A stretch of DNA of 64,000 bases from Paragorgia papillata (taxonomy: Eukaryota; Cnidaria; Anthozoa; Scleralcyonacea; Coralliidae): contig JAWNZC010000232.1 in NCBI GenBank assembly GCA_035771165.1, positions 263,001 through 327,000 on the forward strand, given 5' to 3'. Shown one piece after another: positions 42,001-51,917 of this stretch; positions within the stretch are counted from its first letter, which is position 1, and every line of letters starts with the position of its first letter. The notes under the pieces are model-generated. The model had not been told where the DNA came from. It saw only the letters and a program-made list of their open reading frames with translations, and made no database searches. The position numbers were made by a program, and so were the translations under genes.

Positions 42001-43005
42001 GGTTGTCCTTTAAGGGCAAAACCTCAAACTCTAAGCGCGAAAAGCACGATGGGAGCTTGCATGTGCAGGTTTAATAGTTTGAATTATTGCGGATTGTGTG
42101 ACACAAAATGCCTCGAGCATACACAATGTATCACATGTACAACCCGCAATAATTCAAACTAACCTGCACACGCACGCTTCCTTTGTGCTTTTCACACTTA
42201 GAGTTTAAGGTTTTGCAGTTTTGAGTTTTGACCTTAAAGGACAACCTTAATTGAATTAGCTGTATATAAAATGATCTGGTGAAGAAAACTAAATTTAGAC
42301 AAGAGTCTTTTTATTTCATTTTTACAGGTTTGGACTAAACTGTTGATTCATTTTGATTACTTTTCATAGGAAGTTACTAATTTGGATGGCAACATATATT
42401 CTGCAATGGATGATGAATGGAAAATGGTGAGAATGGTGCAATTTTTTGGCTTGTCCACAGACTGGCTATGCTTCTATGGAAGTATATATATACATGTGTA
42501 TGTACATGGACAATAAGAACAGTTTACAAATATGTTACTGCCAAAGTGAACCATGATATGCATTGTCAGGTCAATCCTTAATGTGCATGTAGTGCCTATT
42601 CGACACTTGAAATTGACACATCTAATTACATTTTTATATACATCCGTTATATTTCAGAATGAATTTTTAAAGAAAAGACAGGATAACATTGAAAGAAACC
42701 AAAATGAAATGTTGAATATTGGATTGGTAAGCAAATTTTACTTATGAAAATTTTACTTATGTGACCCTAATAGGTTCACTTTGCTATAATTACTCTGTTC
42801 CATATGGGGGTAAAACAAAAAAAAAACACATCTTCAGATGAAGACACTTAAAGAAGAGTGCAAGAAGAACAAGATTGCTGTTGCAAAAACATCCACAAAA
42901 GATTATATTTGTGATGTTCTTGGGCGATATTGGTATGTATCGAAAAATATTTTAAGAATAGATGAAGAGAAGGCCATCAGTTTAGAGAATTTGAAATCTT
43001 TATAA
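36038..43005 (+). CDS. Probable multi-exon host gene with SAM-like and SAP-like segments
   Basis: Exons with matching GT-AG borders and phase 0 are 36038-36052 (MDSSK), 37399-37473 (KTEAEGFLVKVGLGEYVDEL), a 57-bp exon present three times (40969, 41155, 41331), 41521-41592 (DIDVHVPVVSGGVEEDITCN), 42370-42426 (EVTNLDGNIYSAMDDEWKM), 42658-42726 (NEFLKKRQDNIERNQNEM) and 42838-43005 (MKTLKEECKKNKIAVAKTST, ending in TAA). GFLVKVGLGEYVDEL looks like a SAM-domain start and LKEECKKNKIAV...DYICDVLGRYW like a SAP motif; both are weak. The exon at 40756-40834 does not fit the phase. A P-like transposon sits in the second intron. Expression is unproven; it may also be a transposon gene. Confidence 0.5.
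36172..37378. mobile_element. Possible transposon in intron 1
   Basis: CATTATTAATAAGAC at 36174 and its inverse near 37362-37376 may be terminal repeats, with TA on each side. Inside, 36247-36393 is a clear hairpin (GTTATTTACCGT...GGTCCGTA.AGAAAAATATTTGCCC and its inverse). A CCGCCCGCTCACG motif is repeated near 37262 and 37306. No coding sequence is supported. Confidence 0.4.
36247..36393. repeat. Hairpin repeat with about 50-bp arms
   Basis: GTCCGTATAGAAAAATATTT and its inverted copy AAATATTTTTCTGTACGGAC face each other across a GC-rich CCCGAGGCCGCAGGCCGAGGG loop that is itself palindromic. Confidence 0.75.
37399..37473 (+). CDS. Exon 2 of the split gene (SAM-like)
   Basis: Acceptor TTTTTAG at 37398 and donor GTAAAT at 37474. 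25 codons, phase 0. FLVKVGLGEYVDELVAKNK resembles the start of a SAM domain, a protein interaction module. Confidence 0.5.
37474..37995. other. Intron with a degenerate hammerhead-like stretch
   Basis: Near 37886 the sequence CTGAAGATGCCCCGGGTCAA then CGAAACGAAAGC has CTGAAGA and GAAAC in hammerhead order, but stem II is uneven and no GUH cleavage triplet closes it. It may be a decayed Penelope-type terminal sequence. Confidence 0.35.
38251..38293 (+). CDS. Possible short exon in the P-like element
   Basis: ATGGTCGAAATGAATCCGCC then CACGCAACAACTCTCAAG, followed by a perfect donor GTAAGT at 38294. It would encode MVEMNPPKPRNNSQ. It may belong to the transposase gene that continues at 38650. 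Confidence 0.3.
38650..38952 (+). pseudogene. P-element-like transposase fragment
   Basis: After the acceptor TTTTCTAG the frame reads ESITLQPDDNVMESFFNN and, after a one-base change near 38795, RRWHLLIISWCFQLHSTSP then AYQMLKESGVLILPDSTTL and RDYSS. WH.LII.WC...H..S..AY..L..SG...LP...TLRDY is the signature of P-element/THAP9 transposases. It ends at TGA 38950; the catalytic RNase H-like part is absent. Confidence 0.75.
38953..39476. other. Noncoding interior of the P-like element
   Basis: Contains CATAGGTAGATGTTTCAGG and a G run at about 39075-39090, similar to the CATAGGCGTA-plus-G-run motif elsewhere. Otherwise AT-rich. Confidence 0.45.
39477..39685. mobile_element. MITE with GC-rich inverted ends
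   Basis: ATGCATCTATCATCGGCTTC continues CCTCTGGGGCTGACCCCCAG, and the right end is the inverted copy ending GATAGATGCAT. Arms are about 47 bp. It lies inside the P-like element, so it is younger. Confidence 0.8.
40174..40425 (-). pseudogene. P-element-like transposase C-terminal fragment
   Basis: The minus-strand frame reads SSDKSVIAYVAGYVGRKNKD and then a basic, cysteine-containing tail. KS..AY.AGYV..K is common near the C-terminus of P-type and related transposases. Its direction is opposite to the N-terminal fragment at 38650, so the element is rearranged or composite. Confidence 0.5.
40561..40968. other. Intron stretch with a possible exon
   Basis: An acceptor GACAG at 40755 and a donor GTAAGT at 40835 bound a frame reading KRGRTFIGNKLSHMRKPSAY then KGQKGE. 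Its phase disagrees with the neighbouring exons, so I do not include it in the gene. Confidence 0.35.
40969..41387 (+). repeat. Tandemly triplicated 57-bp exon
   Basis: Three copies lie at 40969-41025, 41155-41211 and 41331-41387, each after AAAATAG and before GTAC[TA]G, with periods of 186 and 176 bases. Each would encode DTTRSQRSSCTKTRPSNEE or a close variant in phase 0. The third copy has a TAA in this frame, so only the first two could be used. The introns between them were duplicated as well. Confidence 0.7.
41521..41592 (+). CDS. Exon of the split gene
   Basis: Acceptor TTTTATAG at 41520, donor GTAAGT at 41593, 24 codons, phase 0: DIDVHVPVVSGGVEEDITCN and four more. Confidence 0.5.
41593..42369. 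other. Intron containing a palindromic MITE
   Basis: Besides the palindrome at 41980-42266 no further feature is recognised. Confidence 0.5.
41980..42266. mobile_element. Palindromic MITE, about 140-bp arms
   Basis: ATATACAGCTAATTCAATTA continues AGGTTGTCCTTTAAGG, and the right half is almost the exact reverse complement, ending CTGTATAT. The element is a near-perfect palindrome of about 290 bp with a small loop around 42110. TA may be the duplicated target. Confidence 0.9.
42370..42426 (+). CDS. Exon of the split gene
   Basis: Acceptor TTTTCATAG, donor GTGAGA, 19 codons, phase 0. Confidence 0.5.
42658..42726 (+). CDS. Exon of the split gene
   Basis: Acceptor ATATTTCAG, donor GTAAGC, 23 codons, phase 0. 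The segment is charged and helical in character (NEFLKKRQDNIERNQNEM). Confidence 0.5.
42838..43005 (+). CDS. Last exon of the split gene (SAP-like)
   Basis: Acceptor CATCTTCAG at 42837; 55 codons and TAA at 43003-43005. LKEECKKNKIAVAKTSTKDY resembles a SAP helix-turn-helix, and a charged tail follows. Confidence 0.5.
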   Translation: MKTLKEECKKNKIAVAKTSTKDYICDVLGRYWYVSKNILRIDEEKAISLENLKSL

Positions 43006-43861
43006 CTGCTAATCATTTTATGTAATATTATTTCTGTACCATGATCACCTACGTGTATTTTGTTCTGACCAGAAATTTGATTTTTAAATTCCCTAAAACA
43101 AGCAATTTAATGCAAATTTATATTTTTCATTTTACGAATGTATGACCAACACAACTACCATACACAACTACATAGTAATTGAAATTCAATATAGAAAATC
43201 AAAGACGTAAAAGTGCTTGATATTATGAAAAATCTGTAATCTTCCATAATTTGTTTTTATGGAATGTTCTGAAATAAGTTTGTCCGGATCTGCTCAAGTT
43301 TGATATTTACATGTATGAAGCACTTGCATTTAAGGCTAATTTCAATCCTTGTAAGTGGCTGAGAACATCAGAATGTGATTCCAATGCTTTCCAAAGCCTT
43401 CTTTTGGTCCTTGAATTTTGCGATATACAGCCTTGAAAAGTCCTTGAATTTCTCTTAGGATAACATGTACTAATCATGTTCATCATTTATAATCATTATA
43501 TTACATTGTAGTTGTTTCTATATACCAATTTTTTGTTTGTTTGTAGTTTTTGTTAATTTAAGACATTTTATAGACAAGTCAGACTAAATATATTGTAGTG
43601 CAAAAACGACAAGTGCTAACATATTGCTTATTTATTAACATGTTTCCTTGATGATAAACAGAAAATACTGTACTGTTTTAAATATATTAAGTAAACGAAA
43701 TCTGTTAGCACTTCTTGTAATTAATCTTGACTAGAATTTAGAATAAACAGTTTGACTTTTACATGCCGTCTCGTGGTGATATTAACCAACCATATTTAAG
43801 TCCAAACTCTGTTAACTGTAAACATGCCTTCTCTTAACTAGAGTAAGTCCTAAAAGGAACA
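43006..43861. other. Noncoding stretch downstream of the split gene
   Basis: AT-rich, with no gene or clear repeat before the minisatellite. Confidence 0.5.
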
Positions 43862-44690
43862 AAATGTTTGCAAACTATTTACAAACAATTTCCTAGTAAT
43901 TTGCAAAGTATTTACAAACAAGGTCCTAGTAATTTACAAACTATTTACAAACAAGGTCCTTGTAATTTACAAAGTATTTACAAACAAGGTCCTAGTAATT
44001 TACAAACTATTTACAAACAAGGTCCTAGTAATTTACAAAGTATCTACAAACAATTTCCTAGTAATTTGCAAAATATTTACAATCAAGGTCCTAGTAATTC
44101 ACAAACTATTTACAAATAATTTCCTAGTAATTCACAAACTATTTACAAACAATGTCCTAGTAATTTGCAAAGTATTTACAAACAAGGTCCTAGTAATTTA
44201 CAAACTATTTACAAACAAGGTCCTTGTAATTTACAAAGTATTTACAAACAAGGTCCTAGTAATTTACAAACTATTTATAAACAAGGCCCTAGTAATTTAC
44301 AAAGTATCTACAAACAATTTCCTAGTAATTTGCAAAGTATTTACAATCAAGGTCCTAGTAATTCACAAACTATTTACAAATAATTTCCTAGTAATTCACA
44401 AACTATTTACAAACAATGTCCTAGTAATTTACAAACTATTTACAAACAATGTCCTAGTAATTTACAAACTATTTACAAACAAGGTCCTAGTAATTTACAA
44501 AGTATGTAGAAACAAGGTCCTAGTTATTTACAAACTATTTACAAACAAGGTCCTAGTAATTTACAAACTATTTACAAACAAGGTCCTAGTAATTTACAAA
44601 CTATTTACAAACAAGGTCCTCAGTAATTTACAAACTATTTACAACAAGTTAACAGTAATTTACAAATTATTTACAAACAATTTCCTATTA
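43862..44690. repeat. 33-bp minisatellite with 264-bp higher-order period
   Basis: The unit is two half-similar blocks, TTTACAAACTATTTACAAAC and AAGGTCCTAGTAA, repeated about 25 times. A higher-order period of 264 bp (8 units) is seen from the variant CCTTGTAA at 43958 and 44222. The unit length keeps one frame open (NLQTIYKQGPS), which is not a gene. The ACTATTTACAAAC motif also occurs at 28.4-28.7 and 55.3-55.6 kb. Confidence 0.92.
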
Positions 44691-45041
44691 ATCTCCTATC
44701 ACTTAATAAATAAAATAGAGCTAAGACTGATGTTGTGGCAGAGAAGAAAGCAGGGAAAAGCTACTGTCCCTCGTACACAATATCCCAGATGGGGTAGGCC
44801 CGTCTGGGGGACCAGAGAAGTGGATACCTAGCTGAGGAGGGGCTCCTGGCAGCTATTCGAACATGGCCTCCAACAGATCTGGTCAGTGAGGCGTTGAGGT
44901 GCGTGCCACCTCAGACCCCGAGCAGAGAAATGGCTAATCCGGTTTCTTGCCCGTTGGTACTATCGAGCAAAGGTAGTGTACCGAGCTATTTGACCGTACC
45001 AGGCCTTGTGAGCCTCCACAGAGAACGTGGATCGCGGATCT
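44691..45041. other. Unassigned GC-richer stretch
   Basis: This segment is less AT-rich than its surroundings (CCCAGATGGGGTAGGCCCGT, GACCCCGAGCAGAG) and ends abruptly where the repeated unit begins at 45042. I checked it mentally against snRNA, 5S and tRNA patterns without a match. It may be part of an unknown SINE or a short structured RNA. Confidence 0.35.
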
Positions 45042-45625
45042 ACAATCCGAGAATAATTCATTGGGACACTAAAGCATCAATTAGCTTCCTTCTTGCTTAT
45101 TTCACTATCGTGGGATAAATAACGTTGCTTTACCCCTCCCCACCGATTGCTGTTATAATGGCTCATGCACAGTACTCCATGCCTTTACTGCGTATTTCTC
45201 GCATAAACACGTTCTAAATAACAACTGTCTATATCACGCTTATAATACAGATAAAGTTCTATATGCTGGTAACATTGAGGTAGCAAAATACCTAACTTAA
45301 ACCGTATTTTCAACGGTACTCCATCTACGGCATAAATAATAATATAATTAGATTATTTTTTAAATTATTACCACGATTTTGGTGGAGTACTGTTATTTAT
45401 CGGAGTAAAAGGGTCTGGACAACAATAATTCAGCGCTTACAGGGAAGATTAAGTAAATATATATCACTTCAACAAAAAAACTGTCTAAAGAAGACTCAGT
45501 TCTTTCGAATATAGACCTATTTTAGTGGAGTACTGTAGTGGAGTACTGTGCCGGTCAACCGATACGAATCGGAAACAATCGGAAAATTATTTCACTGATA
45601 CTAATAGTCATCCCATAGTCGTTAA

Positions 45626-48207
45626 AGTGCCTATCTCAGGGTTGGGGATTTTACATATGTAGGATATTTTGAACATTTTAAGAAGATTTGTAATATATCT
45701 TCTTTTCCTAAAATTTCATCTTCATGGACTTTTTTGCTGTTAAAGTTAGCGATTTTGACGATGGCCGTGAAAAGTTTTTACTGGGTTCTAGTCACCGGAA
45801 GTGACGTAGAAGCAGGGAGACCTTCTCAGACAGCAACAGTGTTTACATCGGGAGTTTACGGTTCACCTTGGATTTTCTAATTCTGTGACCTGTTCGTTGT
45901 TCGAAGTAGTTTCAACGGGAATATTTGGTATTAAGACGATTCACAGCAGTTTATCACGAGGAAAACCCGTCGGTGTTACAAAACGACAATAGAGCGTGGG
46001 AAAGTGACAAGAACTTGTGCATGTCATCAGTCTCATATTTCTTTTTATCGAAGTATTGTTTGGGTTTGATCTTTGATCAAGAATATATCGAAATATACTT
46101 GACTTGGTAATGCCGTCTACCTCTGGTTCTAACACTGATAGCTAAAATGACTAGACTAGGATGTAAACATTCCGGGATACGTAATCGAGATCGAAACGAA
46201 GTAAAACTGTCTTCCAGTGCAGTGCGGCCATACCTCAGTGAAGACGAATCATCTGAATGCATTGTCAAGCCGTATGAAGACGAGTCGGTTGCCGATGAAA
46301 TTTGGATCGTAAATCATGAGCACATGCGACTTGAAAAAGGTCTTTAGTACGACGGCTACAAATTCGCTTTTGAGGGGCACGATAAGGTAAATGATTGGTA
46401 AGTTTAATTGAAAGTTGCTTTTATCAGTGAATTTATGTTTACGTTTTATCTGCAATGTTGTTTTCCCGCATTTGCTAAAACAAAATTGTATGCTGTCAAA
46501 GCCATATGATTCGCATGTTTAATTCTATTCGATATTACTCTGACACTGAATTGCTTAATGTGAATGCGAAGGAATGTCAGTAAATCAAGCTGCATCGAAA
46601 TGGTTTATAATAACAGTGATCAAGTTATTTACATTTGTTTGCCTGGAAATCTGGTCACTGCGTCTAGCGGGATAAAGATAAAGTATCAAATAAAAGATCA
46701 GTACAGAAAACAGGTAGGAACTGTCTGTTGATTAGTTAATGAATACTTGCATCCACTTTTGAAATTTGAACTTGCAGGCGACAGTATATATACAGAGTCA
46801 ATTTCTTCAAGTTTGAAGATGAAATCGCACAATTGTTGTTGTTTATCGAATTGGACGAGCACTGAATTGTGGCAATTTTGAAGAACGAAGCAATTCTATT
46901 AGCCTAGGTGAATTGCGCGCAGCTGGCTTTATATTCGCAAGTGGAAATCGGGAAGCGAACGGGTATTCTATTAATCAATACTGACAGTATCTACCTGCTT
47001 TCTACATCTTCTATTTTATACTTTGCCTCGTCAATTCTTCGATATTTGCAGCCCGCTAGACGCAGTGACCAGATATATAACAAATATATACATGCGAATC
47101 ATTTGGCTTTGACAGCATACAATTTTGTTTTAGCAAATATGGCCAATTGCAAATATGGCATGCCAGTATACAACATTCGATAAAACGTAAACATAAATTC
47201 ACTGATAAAGCAAACATTCATAACTTACAAATCGTTCACCTTATTGTGCCCGGCAAAGCGAATTTATAGCCTGATAACCATCGTAGAAGATATTTTTCAA
47301 GTCGCATTTGATCCTAAGCTCGTCTTCATACGGCTTGACAATGCATTCTGATGATTCGTCTTCAGGTATCAGTGGCCTAGACAGTAATACTTCGTCTGCG
47401 ATCTCGATTACGTATCCCAGAATGTTTACCTCCCAGTCTAGTCATTTTGGCTATCAGCATTAGAACCAGAGGTAGACGACATTGCCAAGTCAAGTATATT
47501 TCGATGTATTCTTGATCGAAGATCGAATTCGATAAAAAGAAATATGAGACTGATGACATGCACAAGTTCTTGTCACTTTCCGGAAAAACACGCTCTATTG
47601 TTGTCGTCTTGTAATCGCCACACCGACTTGTTTTCCTCCTGATAAACTGCTGTGAATCGTCTTCGTACCAAACTACTTCGAACAACGAACAGGTCATAGA
47701 AGTAGATGTCGGCGTTCATTTCACACCTTTATCCTTGACAAATCGGCGTTCCTTTCACCCGAAGCTATCCTTCTTTAAGTTCTTTTATTCGCCTCCCGTG
47801 AGTCGGGATTGTACATGTTATTGTCGAAAATAAAAGAATGGCATACAGCGCTATTCTAGCATATCAATTGGGTTCATTCGAGAGTAAAAACACTACGCAC
47901 CTGTTTGGCATAGTTTTTAAAAGAATTTCCGACAAAATAACCTGAATAAAGCCAAGAAAATCCAAGGTGAACCGTAAACTCCCGATGTAAACACTGTTGC
48001 TGTCTGAGAAGGTCTCCCTGCTTCTACGTCACTTCCGGCGACTAGAACCCAGTAAAAACTTTTCACGGCCATCGTCAAAATCGCCAACTTTAACAGCAAA
48101 AACGTCCATGAAGATGAAATTTTAGGAAAAGAAGATATATTACAAATCTTCTTAAAATGTTCAAAATATCCTAAATATGTAAAATCCCCAACCCTGAGAT
48201 AGGCACT
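45626..48207. mobile_element. 2.6-kb giant-hairpin DNA element with TTAA duplications
   Basis: Ends AGTGCCTATCTCAGGGTTGG and its inverse are flanked by TTAA (45622-45625 and 48208-48211). The arms stay similar for over 1 kb, so nearly the whole element is one inverted repeat with a loop near 46.8 kb. The other copies of the host unit carry the unoccupied site: GTCGTTAATAGTACC at 49439 and GTCGTTTATAGTACC at about 50023. TTAA targets are typical of piggyBac and Kolobok elements, but no transposase is present. Confidence 0.92.
46141..46346 (+). pseudogene. Coding-like remnant in the hairpin arm
   Basis: The frame reads CKHSGIRNRDRNEVKLSSSA and SECIVKPYEDESVADEIW before a TAG at 46345. A KPYEDE.VADE.W motif occurs at the start of many invertebrate P2X7-like domain genes (weak memory). 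The mirrored arm at about 47290-47460 carries a decayed copy. Confidence 0.3.
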
Positions 48208-50390
48208 TTAATAGTACCTGACCTTCATTGAGTGTGTAATCAATAAAAATGTGACCCTGGTATTAATATTTATGACTTGCGCATATTTCAGACAATCCGA
48301 GAATAATTCATTGGGACACTAAAGCATGAATTAGCTTCCTTCTTGCTTATTTCACTATCGTGGGATAAATAACGTTGCTTTACCCCTCCCCACCCACCAC
48401 CAATCAATGTTCATTTCCAGGGAACACTTCTGAGGCCTAGCAAACAAAAATTCGGTCGCAACCTTGCTCGGAGGGGGAAGGGGAGGGCACATTTTATAGA
48501 TAAATCGCGTGCGCACAGAAGTCACTTGACATACGCTGTGTCCCAATGTAATTATTCCACGATTGTCTGAAAATATTTAATATCAATGAATTGAAATTAC
48601 GCACTGCCAAAATAATAAATAACGTATAAAAAGCAAACGGTGGGAATAAAATTACACGGGAGAATTATAAACGAATTATTTCAACATTTCAATGAACGAG
48701 CTTTCGCTGTTGCGAAGACCGCAACAATTGATCAAACGATCGCACGTCTACCCAACCGAATTGACTGTGTGATGTAAGGGAGTGAGGGAGTCAAACAAAA
48801 TACTAAGCCCACACTCATAGGTTGTCAGTGGTTTACTTTTACTATCCGTGTCCACTTCAGTTGTTCTGAATAAGCACAAAACAGTAGAAACTTGCGTTTG
48901 ATTTGGCCCGCGTATTAAATGACAACCGAACAAAATAAACGTATAGACTGCATTTATAATTAGCTGTGCTGTTATAATGGCTAATGCACAGTACTCTATG
49001 CATTTACTACGTATTTCTCGCATAAACACGTTCTAAATAACAACTGTCTATATCACGCTTATAATACATATAAAGTTCTATATGCTGGTAACATTGAGGT
49101 AGCAAAATACCTAACTTAAACCGTATTTTCAACAGTACTCCATCTACGGCATAAATAATAATATAATTAGATTATTTTTTAAATTATTACCACGATTTTG
49201 GTGGAGTACTGTTATTTATCGGAGTAAAAGGGTCTGGACAACAATAATTCAGCGCTTACAGGGAAGATTAAGTAAATATATATCACTTCAACAAAAAAAC
49301 TGTCTAAAGAAGACTCAGTTCTTTCGAATATAGACCTATTTTAGTGGAGTACTGTAGTGGAGTACTGTGCCGGTCAACCGATACGAATCGGAAACAATCG
49401 GAAAATTATTTCACTGATACTAATAGTCATCCCATAGTCGTTAATAGTACCTGACCTTCATTGAGTGTGTAATCAATAAAAATGTGACCCTGGTATGAAT
49501 ATTTATGACTTGCGCATATTTCAGACTGTCTGAAAATATTTAATATCAATGAATTGAAATTACGCACTGCCAAAATAATAAATAACGGATAAAAAGCAAA
49601 CGGTGGGAAAAAAATTACACGGGAGAATTATAAACGATTTATTTCAAGATTTCAATGAACGAGCTTTCGCTGTTGCGAAGACCGCAGCAATTGATCAAAC
49701 GATCGCACGTCTACCTAACCGAATTGACTGTGTGATGAAAGGGAGTCAAACAAAATACTTTTAAATTATTACCACGATTTTGGTGGAGTACTGTTATTTA
49801 TCTGAGTAAAAGGGTCTGCACAACAATAATTCAGCGCTTACAGGGAAGATTAAGTAAATATATATCACTTCAACACAGAAACTGTCTAAACTAGAAGACT
49901 TAGTTCTTTTGAATATAGACCTATTTTAGTGGAGTACTGTAGTGGAGTACTGTGCCGGTCAACCGATACGAATCGGAAACAATCGGAAAATTATTTCACT
50001 GATGCTGATAGTCATCCCATAGTCGTTTATAGTACCTGACCTTCATTGAGTGTGTAATCAATAAAAATGTGACCCTGGTATTAATATTTATGACTTGCGC
50101 ATATTTCAGACAATCCGAGAATAATTCATTGGGACACTAAATCACAATTAGCTTCCTTCTTGCTTATTTCACTATCGTGGGATAAATAACGTTGCTTTAC
50201 CCCTCCCCACCCACCACCAATCAATCTTGATTTCCAGGGGACACTTCTGAGGCCTAGCAAACAAAAATTCGGTCGCAACCTTGATCGGAGGGGGAAGGGG
50301 AGGGCACATTTTAAAGATAAATCGCGTGCGCACAGAAGTCACTTGACATACGCTGTGTCCCAATGTAATTATTCCACGATTGTAGCACAA

Positions 50391-50611
50391 GCCGGGGGTG
50401 CCGACTGCTGGGTTGGAGCTCGTGTACCCCAGCTACTCTGTGTAGGGGAGGGAGAATTGACTGCGATTTGATTTGCAAAGAAGCATTCTTTGTGAATCGA
50501 GTCATGTTTTGATTTAGTGGGGAGAGGCGGTGTCCGGGGGACAGCGATTCCCTGCCACAGATTTTTGAGAAACAAAAAATCCCCCACTGAAGCAAAATAT
50601 TTTTCGAAGTT

Positions 50612-50650
<39 letters not shown>

Positions 50651-50744
50651 ATCTGTTTATTTATTATCGAGTGCTAAATATAGATGAATACATGGTTGTA
50701 CCTCTTTTTCTTTTTCTTTTTTTTTTTTTTTAACTGAAGAAAGA
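50391..50744. other. Noncoding stretch with microsatellite
   Basis: A (TA)n tract at about 50615-50642 and a T-rich tract at 50707-50730. No gene. Confidence 0.6.
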
Positions 50745-50912
50745 AGGAAAGATGGCGGTTGTACATGTAACCACAATGTATTTTTGCAGCCCTAACCGCT
50801 CAAACGTGGCTAAGCGTTATGAATCGTAAACCAAATGAAACATCGTCGTACTTATAATTCTACAGGCAGCAATAAAGTGTGGTCACATGTTAGAAGCGCC
50901 ATCTTTCTCAAT
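50745..50912. mobile_element. MITE family A, copy 2
   Basis: GGAAAGATGGCGGTTGTACA then TGTAACCACAATG on the left face GTGGTCACATGTTAGAAGCGCCATCTTTCTC on the right in inverted order. It resembles the element at 1571-1826. It lies directly beside the stop codon of the DIRS-like recombinase. Confidence 0.7.
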
Positions 50913-50915
50913 GTT

Positions 50916-51917
50916 CTAAATTGTACTGGCCATAGAGGCTGGTACAGACTTAATTAGGCTAGATGGAGTGTTAATGTATCTTTCGTAACAGTCTGAAGAC
51001 CATCGTCCTAAAACTTTAATAAGCCAGGCGGGTATTCCTGCAGCAGCGGCTGTCGTAGCTGCGCCAATGCGGAAGCTGTGTGTGGCGTAGACGTTAGGAT
51101 TCAGGCCAGCTGTTGCTAAGAGGCGATTGAGTTATCTGGACATTAAGTAACGACTCAGAGGTCGACCATTAGTGTAACAGAATAGCGGACAATTACAAGC
51201 GATAGGTGACGATTGTAGGATATAGTTTCTCATAGCTTTTACTGCGCAAATTGGAGAGTTAGACTCGGCAATGGTCAAGGTGCAACCTTGGCGAAAAGGG
51301 TCAGTTTTTGATTTCTTTATATTTACTGTGAAATGGTGTGCTGTTACAATATCTGGGTGAAATTGGATTTCCGATATAGTGAGGTGCCTGTCAGGATCAA
51401 AGTTGGAGTTACATGTGAACTCGCTGCACCGAAGAAAACCAAAAAAGGCTAGTGTAAACGCAGCCCAGAGCATAACCGAGTCTAACTGCCCGGTGTGATC
51501 AGGTCTTAAGCTAGCATAAAAAGCTGACAGGATATCAATGGTAATAGGACGTCGTTCTCGAACGCCACTGCCCTGAACACGTTTAATACCTCTTAACACT
51601 TGGGTGGGTAGTGGCATCCCTTGAGGTGCGTAGGGGATGTTAAACCTGAGATGAAGGTGGCCTACCCCAGCAAGATATGTCTTAATTGTTTTTAGAGAGA
51701 CATGACCACTGAGATAGGCTACAAAGTAGACTAACGTAAGTTCACCAGCTGGGAGAAGGGGAGAACCAGACGTGATAATATCCCGTTGCAGACAGAACTT
51801 AATAAACTGGTTAATACCCACTTGGTAAGTCTTGAGGGTCGTCGGAGCCCACGAGCTTGTAAACAAAAAATTGACCCTGGAACTTAGAGCCTCATCATGT
51901 ATTCGGGTATGATGCAA
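50916..51917 (-). pseudogene. DIRS-like tyrosine recombinase
   Basis: The frame starts near 51917 and encodes an N-terminal core-binding domain (SSWAPTTLKTYQVGINQFIK, LTLVYFVAYLSG) and a catalytic domain with FFGFLRCSE (Arg I), HSFRIGAA (His-x-x-Arg) and SDCYERYI (the Tyr nucleophile). A single TAA at 51132-51134 interrupts; the rest, NRLLATAGLNPNVYATHSFR onward, is in the same frame to TAG at 50916. Such an enzyme inserts circular DNA in DIRS and Ngaro elements in place of a DDE integrase. Confidence 0.88.

Larger units (their letters stand above)
45042..50390. repeat. Triplicated noncoding unit
   Basis: Three direct copies share the segments ACAATCCGAGAATAATTCAT (45042, 48292, 50110) and TGTTATAATGGCT through GTCATCCCATAGTCGTT (45150-45625, 48969-49443, partial 49758-50028). 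A further segment, TAGTACCTGACCTTCATTGA, follows (48212, 49445, 50031). Copy 1 is split by the hairpin element at 45626-48207. No protein is encoded; the open frames along it are chance. Confidence 0.85.

Noticed and set aside
43862..44690. Regular 33-bp repeats as a possible CRISPR array
   Set aside because: There are no unique spacers between units, the units run head to tail, and the DNA is eukaryotic.
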